In this document: positions 56,678 to 64,000 of the stretch, piece by piece
How positions within the stretch are numbered: the first letter of the stretch is position 1
How the letters are laid out: each line of letters opens with the position of its first letter
Assembly (NCBI GenBank): GCA_951804985.1
Contig: OX638131.1
Location: 83,540,638 to 83,604,637, forward strand
Direction: 5' to 3'
Source of the DNA: Dryomyza anilis
Lineage: Eukaryota; Arthropoda; Insecta; Diptera; Dryomyzidae
DNA length: 64,000 nt
Translations under genes and position numbers: made by a program
The notes under the pieces: generated by a model
What the model was told of the DNA's origin: nothing
The model's input: the letters and a program-made list of their open reading frames with translations, nothing else
The model's database searches: none

Positions 56678-58405
56678 ACGATATATATTTTTTTACTTTC
56701 TTGATGGTGTAATCCACATTGAGCATATTGAAGTTTAAACTGATCAACATGCTTAATGATTTCCTTTTCCCTCTATAAAAACATTTAAAAAAATATAAAG
56801 TAACATTTTCTAAATTCTAAACGCATGCTAAGTATACTAACCAATTTTTGGTTCTTTTAGTATGGGATGGTCGATATCATTTATATATTTTAAGAAAACA
56901 CGATTCCTTTTATTATAGTTTTTCGTAAAATTATTGAGTCATTATTTTCTTCCGGGAATATTCCAAAGTAAATTTATGATTTGATAATACATATTCCGAA
57001 CGAATAATAGCTGCGTTTTTTCATAATTTTTTGTTCAGGATCGAAGCAGTTTTGAAAAAAAACGATGTAGCTTAAATGATATGATACACAAACCTTTCCT
57101 AGCGGCAAGATACAAAATCAATCAATCAAGGTTTATGTCTTTGCTACCATTTGACATTTGCCTCTGCCATTTATATTGAAAAGTGTTGTCAGCCACATTC
57201 AGCAATTAAATGTGTACAGACTAAACACATTTTAAGTGTTTACGGAAATTGCTTGAAGTTTTACGTTGAGCTGGATAGCTACACCGGAAATCTATCTAAC
57301 TCAAATTTGTTTTTGTTTTGCGTATAAAATTTGTTCCAGCTCAAATTTAAATTATGAAAAAAACGCAGCTAATAATAAAAAAGAATTAACTTCTGGATCT
57401 CCCTCTTAAAAATTTATATATTTTTTCAACATCACTGTACCAAACACGGGTTTTACTTTAAAAAATTATAACCGGGAATACCTTACCTTTGAAGAGGTCC
57501 GCAGACAACATTTTGTCGAGTTCATTGTTCATTTAAAATAATTATGCAGCCAGTATTTAGAAAAACCTAATTCATATTATTTTAATACCATTCTATCGAA
57601 TTTCTTTATCTTTATCATTGTTTTTTCGATTTTTAATCATTACACATTAGACGTTATCTCAACTCATTGATTTATTCGATGAGTAATACTAACGAAAACA
57701 CGTTTTTATTCTCTTAGCTAAAATAATTATGAAATGTTTCTGAGTTCAAAGATAAGAAAGCCTAATGTCTAATTGTTATCAGCGGTGTGTTTTATTAAAT
57801 AAGATTCTCCGAATTAAAAGGTAATATACCACACTGCACTATGGGACAGAAACTGAGTCTAGCTCGCCGAAAATCAGAAATTAAAGTTATCAGCAGCTAA
57901 CTAATGTTCAAAAATATGTCAATTTATCAAAATTTATGATAACCTAGAAAACAAACAAAACATGATACACTCTAGTGAAAAAAATCCTTCTCTATGCTTG
58001 CTTTTTTTAAAAATAAAAAGAGATTATTTTAAAACTGTGGTAACTCTTTCAATATATGCTCAGAATGTTAGTTTTATATTATAAGGATTTCAGATCATCT
58101 TGTATATCAAAAATTGCAAAAGGCTATTCGTGTTTTTTCTGATTATTTGGAAAAAACATAAATGAAAATTTAAATTTTTTTTGTTCAAAAGTAGACATGA
58201 AAAAAAAGGTTTCAAGTGCTAACATTAATCTTTATACAGGCATAATGGGTGATATGTCTTTTTTCTAAAGGTGTTAAACATGCTTGCATTTGTTTGCCAA
58301 ACGTACTTTTAAAATGAATTTAAGTGATGAGAAATATATGAAAATCGTTAAATAATTTAACTAAATTGTGTTATTTTAATATGCTTTGTCTTTTCTGTCA
58401 TTATA
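56678..58405. other. AT-rich stretch, no gene seen
   Basis: No coding region, RNA gene or recognised repeat was found in this 1.7-kb interval. Confidence 0.5.
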
Positions 58406-58881
58406 CACAGAAAAAAAAAATCGTAAATATAACAAAAATGTAAATCAATACAATTACATTTTTGTTGAAACTGCGTAGACTAAACTATTAATTGTATTAG
58501 CATACACGTCTTCATATTAGCAATCGCATTTGCTTGCAACAGCTGTTTTCACGACGTGCTGCTGGTGGTGTGTATATTTACTTATTTTAGTGCCAGTAGA
58601 ACTGTATAATGCCTGTAGAATTGAAGTTGCTGTAAAACTGTGAAGAATCTGTAAAACTGTAGTGCCTTTAAAACTGTTTGGTTTGTGAATTAGGTTGATG
58701 TGTATGCTATACATATGTATATTATAAACAAACCCATATCATATACACCAACCGCAATTGCTGATTTAACTACGAGTAGCAAATGTTTTCATTAAATTAC
58801 TGAATTTCATTGCTGGACTGATTAATGAATGCAATTAATATCGGCTGCTTAATTTACGTCGATTATTTATTTCTGTGTAGT
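58406..58881. mobile_element. Possible MITE with TACACAGAAA ends
   Basis: TACACAGAAAAAAA at 58406 is matched by TTTATTTCTGTGTA (58867-58880). The interior includes short repeats of CTGTAAAACTG and TGCCTGTAGAA (58600-58680). The inverted ends are short, so this is tentative. Confidence 0.35.
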
Positions 58882-59134
58882 TGATAACACTGGCTCATAT
58901 TTGATATGGTAGTTATGAATTGTGATATGTACCATAGTATCTAATATTATCAGTATATAACTCTTACGATGTTCAAGTTATATAGCTTAATGAGAATGGT
59001 AGGCGTGGCAGTTGCCAATCACGCCCATATTAAGAACGTTCATGTGTATTTATAGTATGTATCTAATAAATACAATTATAATTAACAAAATATCTCAGTC
59101 CAGACAAAAGTCATTTTATGATTTAAATAAAATA

Positions 59135-59253
59135 TCTAATTTTTCACGCAGTTTAAGATACAGATTTGTTTCTGTGTTAATTTATCAACAATTTATACTG
59201 TATAAACAATTGTCTTGACTAGTTTATGCCAGTAATATGTATTTCTTAAACAC
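59135..59253. mobile_element. Short copy of the CACCCAGTTTAAG MITE
   Basis: The left end CTAATTTTTCACGCAGTTTA and right end CCAGTAATATGTATTTCTTA match the left and right ends of the element at 59769-61038. It shows the uninterrupted sequence of the site into which the mariner is inserted in the longer copy. Confidence 0.65.
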
Positions 59254-59446
59254 TCGTCAATAAATAAATAAATAAATAATTTATTAAATAAATATAAGGA
59301 ATGTTTTTCACCAACTACCAATTCATCAGATGATTTCAAAAATATTTTTGTTTTTGAAAAAAAATAAATTGCCCAACAATAAAAAGGTCAAAAAAAAAAA
59401 TCAAAAAAAGTGTTTCGTTTGAAAAGTATTTATGATAGGGCTAAGT

Positions 59447-59476
59447 CAGTCATCGATACAAAGTAATCGATGACTG
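59447..59476. repeat. Perfect 11-bp hairpin CAGTCATCGAT
   Basis: CAGTCATCGAT (59447-59457) and its exact inverse ATCGATGACTG (59466-59476) with an 8-base loop. Function unknown. Confidence 0.6.
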
Positions 59477-60046
59477 TACATCGGTACAAAGTAATATTTG
59501 GAAAAGGAGTGGCGGAAAGATGCAAAAAGGTTATCGCATGAAGATATCATTTTCAAAATACACCTACTAATAGATAACCACAATTAAAATGAGGAATCAT
59601 TGGTTAGTTTGAAATTATGTTATGTTTTGAATGGCGAATATTATTTTAGTCTCGGAATTTACTCCAGATGTCCAGATCTCAACCCTTTTTACAGGGTGTT
59701 TGGTTCTTCGATGTCAATAATTCATGGGGTCATTCTATGACTCAAAAAAATGGGACATGAAAAAATGTCTAATATTGCACCCAGTTTAAGATATAGGGTG
59801 TTTAAGAAATGCATATTACTGACATAATCTAGTCAAGAAAATTGGTTATACAGTAAAATCTGTTCATAAATGAATATCAACTTTTTACTCAAGTCTTAGA
59901 CAATTGCCTTTCGCATGGTATATCACATCTTCATACCTCATTAGAAAGTAATTTAATTTTCTAAAACATGAGTTAACAATTGATATTCATTCATCATCAG
60001 ATAATATTTTATAACACATTTTCTTGACAAGGTTATGTCAGTAATA

Positions 60047-60990
60047 AAGGGTTTTTCAACAGGGACGCTACAAACGTAGAGCGACAGGGCCAGCAAACGA
60101 CGCCATATTTCTTGCCACTCTTTCGACATTTTTCTTCGTTAAGAGCGCTACGTCCAATTTATGGTCATCATAATCGTCCTAGCAGATCAACAATTGAGCG
60201 TCTAGTGGAAAAATTTGAATCCACAGGCACAGTACAAAATGTTCCCGTGCCAGTGAGACAAAGAAGTGCCCGTAGTGTCGGGAATATTGCTGCCGCTGAG
60301 GCTTCAGTTGAAGAAAGCCCAAATGTGTCTCTCACACGTCGTTCTCAAGCGTTGGGCATCTCTGTGACGTCCTGTGGCGAATTTTGCGAAAAGATCTTGG
60401 CCTACATCCTTACAAAATCAAATTGACGCAAGAACTGAAGCCGCTTGACCACCAGAAGCGTCGTATGTTCGTGAATTGGGCTGAGCAACAACTTGAAAAT
60501 GATTCGGATTTTCATCGAAAAATCATCTTCAGCGATGAGGCTCATTTCTGAATGGCTTCGTCAGGACCGGCACGTTACTGTGAGTGGGAATCGCTACCGT
60601 TCAATGATAACCGAATATTTTTGGCCCCAATTGGATGATATGGACTTGGAGGACATGTGGTTCCAACAGGACGGCGCCACAAGCCACAGAGCGTGTTATC
60701 TCACGAAATGGTCCAGTCGATTGGCCACCTCGGTCGTGCGATTTGACGCCGTTAGACTATTTCCTGTGGGGCTACGTCAAGTCTATGCCAACAAGCCAGC
60801 GACAATTGATGAACTTCGTACGAATATCGAACGTGAAATTGCAGCAGTATCGGCCGATTTATGCTTGAAAACTGTCGAAAATTGGGTTCAGCGTCTGGAC
60901 TTCTGCAATCGAGATCCATACATAATGGCCTTGAACGTTCTTTACAGGAATAAAGAATTTCATTGATATCCAAAACTTTTGTAGCGCTCT
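60047..60990 (+). mobile_element. Mariner/Tc1-superfamily transposon, copy 2 (deleted)
   Basis: Starts after TA with AAGGGTTTTTCAACAGGGAC, the intact 5' terminal repeat, and ends in a truncated 3' repeat (ACTTTTGTAGCGCTCT). The target TA continues as TATGTATTTC on the right. Compared with copy 1 it lacks the leader and first about 20 codons of the transposase (junction near 60138) and an internal segment near 60550. Confidence 0.82.
60138..60966 (+). pseudogene. Mariner-like transposase relic
   Basis: Coding blocks parallel to the transposase at 11348-12290: LRALRPIYGHHNRPSRSTIE, VSLTRRSQALGISVTS (frame lost after it at 60375), then KPLDHQKRRMFVNWAEQQL, KIIFSDEAHF (first Asp, directly followed by a deletion), DRHVTVSGNRYRSMITEYFW and WFQQDGATSHRA (second Asp). 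The reading then slips to RVISRNGPVDWPPRSCDLTP and LDYFLWGYVKS with the same missing segment as in copy 1. The C-terminal AAVSADLCLKTVENWVQRLD is better preserved than in copy 1. Non-functional because of frameshifts and deletions. Confidence 0.82.
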
Positions 60991-61074
60991 TATGTATTTC
61001 TTAAACATCCTATATCTTAAACTGGGTGTAAAATTAGCATTTAGTGGGAATATTCAGTTTGGTACGCCGTTTGT

Positions 61075-61729
61075 AATACCCAGAAGGAAGCATCTCCGGT
61101 ATGGAAAAGTATATATATTCTTGATCAGCATGACCTCCTGAGTCGATTTAGCGATGTCAGTCTGTCTGTTGAAATCCCTACTACTTAAAAAATTGAAAAG
61201 TTAGATAAATGAAACTCATAACTTAGGCTACTATATACCTACACTGTATGTGTATGGCGAGATCGGTTAATTGGAGCCTGTGATCTGACCATTTATATTC
61301 AAATCACTCATATAAAATTTACATCTACAGATCGTTTGTACTGTATTCGTGCTTAGGTAAACTTTTTTTGACAAATATATATTGACTTCTTGCTCAAATA
61401 CACGGAAACAATGTTTTCCCGCGAAACGACTTTTGGTTCCCAAAAAAAAAAAAAAATCAAAATTCGGTATACCTACCCATTTGTAAATATGGGTATCAAA
61501 TGAATGGAAATTCTTCAGCGATTGAAAGTTTGTAGTTATTTCCATGATTCGTATACCCTGGTGACCTATATACCACTTTGAATGGTAACCACAAATATGT
61601 GTAGAGTATTTATAATCGGCTTAGACCGACTATAATTTTGAGAATCCTAACTATCATAATAACACTTACTATAAAATGTCCCTATTTTAAAATTTCCAAT
61701 GTGATCTAACCTCCCCAACTGGTTTTATA
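61075..61729 (+). mobile_element. DINE-1/INE-1-like element, type 2
   Basis: Plus-strand copy with GGAAGCATCTCCGGTATGGA and ATATTCTTGATCAGCATGAC in the head, CTGGTGACCTATATACCACT (61557), a GTCGGCTTAGACCGACTATA hairpin (61615) and the terminus CCTCCCCAACTGGTTTT (to 61727). The extreme 5' end is missing. Non-coding. Confidence 0.82.
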
Positions 61730-61968
61730 TGTTATTAATGACATCGATGACCCAAACATCCTGTATAACATTTCGGGTTATGAGTAGGAACATATTGAAT
61801 GATAAATTCTTGAAAAGACCCCTAGAACAATTTCTTGTAGTACTTGCTCAAGGATCATGATCGGGAAATGATCATTGAATCTATTTCTTGTCATAACGTA
61901 AATTTCTACTAGGGTAGGGATATTGTTATTTAGAATAATGTTATAATGATATTTGTAAGTTATTTATA

Positions 61969-61974
61969 TTTATT
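61969..61974 (-). promoter_or_regulatory. Candidate polyadenylation signal AATAAA
   Basis: TTTATT on the plus strand is AATAAA on the minus strand, 60 bases past the stop codon of the secreted-protein gene. The position fits a short 3' untranslated region. Confidence 0.55.
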
Positions 61975-62034
61975 TGATAAGTAAAAATTAAGTACATATA
62001 TTGATTAGTATTGATTTAAAAGAGTACTGATCTT

Positions 62035-63294
62035 TTAAATGCGTTGTCTGCAATCTTCCACCGTCCACTTGCATTCCTGCGAATGGAGATTGTAGTTGGC
62101 TTGAGTTCTCGTATAGGCAAACCACTCAGTTCCTGATACTGCACTTAAATCTCCGGCACAAAGGTATAACGTCCCATCCGTATTCTGCATAATAGCTTTA
62201 TCATTTTCAAACCTTAACTTCCAGTCTATATTTGCAGTTGCGGCATTAAAACTATAGACGTTCAAATAATATCCTTCCGGTTGCTCCTCTACACCATTCC
62301 GAATGTTAAGAAAACTATTATCGTAATATTTGCTGATAAAATTATATTCGGATCCATTGTTTTTCACCACCACTTTCAAAACACTTTTTGGGTTGTACAA
62401 GGCATTCGGATATACATAGACACAAGCACGGTAGGATGGAAAACATTCGTGTAAAAATATTTTTGTTCCATTGGAGATTTGTTGAGATAGACAAACTTCG
62501 CCACCAAGCAAAATCTGCAAGGGTCCGTTCAAAATTTGTTTTACGCGTGATTGTGCCGTTTCTGAAACGGTTGTGCTGTAAGTCGGCTCCAATGTTAGTT
62601 GGTGCAGTAGCACCCTAAAGTCGTCCAGAATAATTTCAGAAAAGTTTGCTATGTTGTACAACGCCAACATTGCGTCTACGTTTTGACTCACATGCGTCGA
62701 TATATTGCTCATGGTCTCTACCAGTTCCTCCAATGGCAACAGCCAATGTACCCTCTCGACCATAGCGACAATCGTGCCGTTTGATAGGGTTTCGTTGCTG
62801 AAGTATAGTGCGTCGTAGAGTCGTTGCACCGTTGAGTTGCCATGGCTGCAGTTCTTTAGAATTACCCCGGTTTCCAGGATCACAGAGCCATTATCCATTA
62901 TGGTGAGTGCCAGTTCATTGCGCTTCGTGTCCAACGCATGTTCTTGCTTATGACTTAAGTCGGAGTTATTAAGATTTATGAGTGTCTCCAGTTCGTTGTA
63001 CAATGGAATTGCGTGAAACGGATTCTCCGTGTGATGCGCCTCCGACATAGCTCCATGAAGTCCAAGCAATACCTCGGCCTTAAAGTTGGTATTATTGCTG
63101 AGATCAGCCAAACTTAGCACCTTCTCGAAATTATCAAAGTTCTGATCGTAAATGCCCACAATGAGATCCTGGAAATACGGCGAACAACTGGTATAGTTTT
63201 GGGTGGACTGTGCCGCAACAGTGTCGCCATTCTGCATCAGACCAGCGAACAAGACCAGTGCCAGTGCTGGAAAAAGTTTATTTAATTTACACAT
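62035..63294 (-). CDS. Secreted N-glycoprotein of unknown family (419 aa)
   Basis: The only intact, probably host-encoded gene in the window. It is a single uninterrupted frame of 419 residues. A hydrophobic signal peptide (MCKLNKLFPALALVLFAGLM, cleavage likely near VAA-Q at residue 28) and no later membrane segment point to secretion. There are 12 N-X-S/T sequons (for example NYT, NNT, NGS, NCS, NST, NET, NIS, NFS) and eight cysteines in the mature chain, so a disulfide-bonded glycoprotein is expected. Residues about 35-270 look helical. The C-terminal third, from the GGEVCLSQQ region to the end, is richer in Y, V and T and ends in ECKWTVEDC; its spacing of aromatic segments could be beta-trefoil-like, but this is a guess. 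I did not recognise the family or function. The start is supported by the signal peptide and an upstream TATA box. It could be single-exon or the terminal exon of a longer gene. Confidence 0.85.
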   Translation of the reverse strand: MCKLNKLFPALALVLFAGLMQNGDTVAAQSTQNYTSCSPYFQDLIVGIYDQNFDNFEKVLSLADLSNNTNFKAEVLLGLHGAMSEAHHTENPFHAIPLYNELETLINLNNSDLSHKQEHALDTKRNELALTIMDNGSVILETGVILKNCSHGNSTVQRLYDALYFSNETLSNGTIVAMVERVHWLLPLEELVETMSNISTHVSQNVDAMLALYNIANFSEIILDDFRVLLHQLTLEPTYSTTVSETAQSRVKQILNGPLQILLGGEVCLSQQISNGTKIFLHECFPSYRACVYVYPNALYNPKSVLKVVVKNNGSEYNFISKYYDNSFLNIRNGVEEQPEGYYLNVYSFNAATANIDWKLRFENDKAIMQNTDGTLYLCAGDLSAVSGTEWFAYTRTQANYNLHSQECKWTVEDCRQRI

Positions 63295-63345
63295 GACGCC
63301 TAAGGTGCTATCAAGAACTTGTCGTCAAATGCCGATATGTTTGGG

Positions 63346-63354
63346 CTTTTATAT
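63346..63354 (-). promoter_or_regulatory. TATA box of the secreted-protein gene
   Basis: ATATAAAAG on the minus strand, about 52 bases upstream of the start codon. Transcription would begin about 25-30 bases downstream, near 63322, leaving a leader of roughly 30 bases. This spacing supports a genuine promoter and the chosen start. Confidence 0.65.
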
Positions 63355-63425
63355 TAGAAATTGGCAAAGAAATTTGACAGATTTTTATATCTTATCGCTT
63401 TTACAGCAATACGTTATTATTTATT

Positions 63426-63944
63426 ACTAGCAGAGACCCGTGCTTCGGTGGGGATATATTTTTTATTGGTGTTATAAATATGGCAGCCAAAAGACAAATA
63501 ATTCTCCCCCAAAACAACTGCTCTGAAAGACAATCTTCACCAGACTGTTCTTCCCCGTTGCAAATAGAAAATACGAAATTAATAGAAGGTGCATCGTCAA
63601 GATGGTGTATGGCAACAGTTATTAAAGTGATATCAATATATGTATATCACCCCACATTTTTTAAACTCACCACACCAAAATTCACCACTCCAAAATTCAC
63701 CACTCGAAAACTCACCACACTAAAACTCACCACACTGAAGCATACACTAACACTTCTACGGGGAAAAACTCTACGGGGAAGAATTCTACGGGAAAGCATT
63801 GTGCCAGGAACAATTGCACGGGGAAGAATTCTACTGCTAAAAATTCTACAGGGAGAAAAGTTGTTTTGGCGGAGAATTATTTTTGTTTTGGTTGCTACAT
63901 TTACAACACTAACAAAAAAACGTGCACCGTGCTTCGCTGCTAGT
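63426..63944. mobile_element. Composite of two inverted Helitron-like 3' ends
   Basis: The left end ACTAGCAGAGACCCGTGCTT is a Helitron-type 3' end in minus orientation (CGAAGCACGGGTCTCTG then CTAGT) and is followed by the inverted family block (AAAACAACTGCTCTGAAAGA). From about 63595 the family runs in plus orientation: CAAGATGGTGTATGGCAACA, a short minisatellite (63662-63750), the TCTACGGGGAAGAATTC repeat and GTTGTTTTGGCGGAGAATTA, ending CTGCTAGT at 63937-63944. The outermost eight bases, ACTAGCAG and CTGCTAGT, are inverted repeats. The plus-strand frame at 63480-63983 follows these repeats and is not a gene. Confidence 0.65.
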
Positions 63945-63947
63945 ATC

Positions 63948-64000
63948 TTTTATATGGAACGTCCAAATAGGCGCATTTTATAGTGATTTAATTGTAAATT
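63948..64000 (+). repeat. Start of the 50.7-kb tandem repeat family
   Basis: GGAACGTCCAAATAGGCGCA and TTTTATAGTGATTTAATTGT match the unit at 51040-51085 (GGAATGGTCAAAGTAGGCGC, TTTATAGTGATTTCAATGTA). It runs off the window. Confidence 0.55.

Larger units (their letters stand above)
59769..61038. mobile_element. Long-TIR MITE interrupted by a mariner relic
   Basis: The left terminal repeat, from CTAATATTGCACCCAGTTTA through GGGTGTTTAAGAAATGC, ATTACTGACATA and AGTCAAG (59769-59838), is matched by the right one. The right repeat is cut in two: CTTGACAAGGTTATGTCAGT before the mariner and TATGTATTTCTTAAACATCC, AAACTGGGTGTAAAATTAGC after it. The interior is non-coding. The interruption lies at a TA at 60045-60046. 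Confidence 0.8.

Noticed and set aside
63480..63983. 167-residue plus-strand frame with TTPKFTTRKLTTLK
   Set aside because: Follows Helitron minisatellite and repeat blocks; no domain or codon signal.

Overview
The window looks like a gene-poor, AT-rich stretch of a higher-fly (schizophoran Diptera) nuclear genome. The main reason is a set of repeats with the hallmarks of the drosophilid INE-1/DINE-1 family: a head containing GTATATATATTCTTGATCAG next to a TCTGTCTG run, and a tail with a TAGTCGG...CCGACTA hairpin ending in CTCGTTT or CTGGTTTT. Non-LTR retrotransposons, IS630-Tc1-mariner relics, Helitron-type elements with CTAGT ends, a tRNA-derived SINE and a solo LTR support a fly genome with a large repeat load. 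Species and genus cannot be named from the sequence.

Layout. 1-2.4 kb: two decayed LINEs on the minus strand, one apparently inserted in the other. 2.6-5.7 kb: a deleted DINE-1, a tRNA-derived SINE and a full-length Helitron-like element with two internal minisatellites. 6.1-7.8 kb: a terminal-inverted-repeat element carrying three almost identical 344-bp units. 8.9-13.1 kb: mariner-derived sequences, one inserted in an inverted-repeat element. 15.5-25.2 kb: alternating Helitrons and DINE-1 copies. 26.7-30.1 kb: LINE and SINE relics and an AACATA-rich repeat block. 31.7-37.4 kb: a fold-back mariner derivative, more DINE-1 and a Helitron. 37.6-42.9 kb: a broken TNP2/CACTA-like transposase gene split by a LINE with a 10-bp target duplication, followed by small exons of a DUF4806-like gene. 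43.4-49.7 kb: two RTE-like LINEs in opposite orientation. 50.7-52.8 kb: tandem repeats, then long hairpin repeats. 53.2-54.5 kb: G+C-rich repeat arms around a decayed gene-like fragment. 55.9-61.7 kb: a solo LTR nested in a MITE, a mariner nested in a MITE, and a DINE-1 copy.

Only one gene looks intact and probably host-encoded: an intronless 419-residue secreted, heavily N-glycosylated protein on the minus strand at 62.0-63.3 kb, with a TATA box and a polyadenylation signal. Its family was not recognised. The remaining coding sequence belongs to mobile elements, most of it broken by stops, frameshifts or deletions. The most informative material is the record of nested insertions and the non-coding element architectures. 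All calls come from reading the sequence; no database search was possible.
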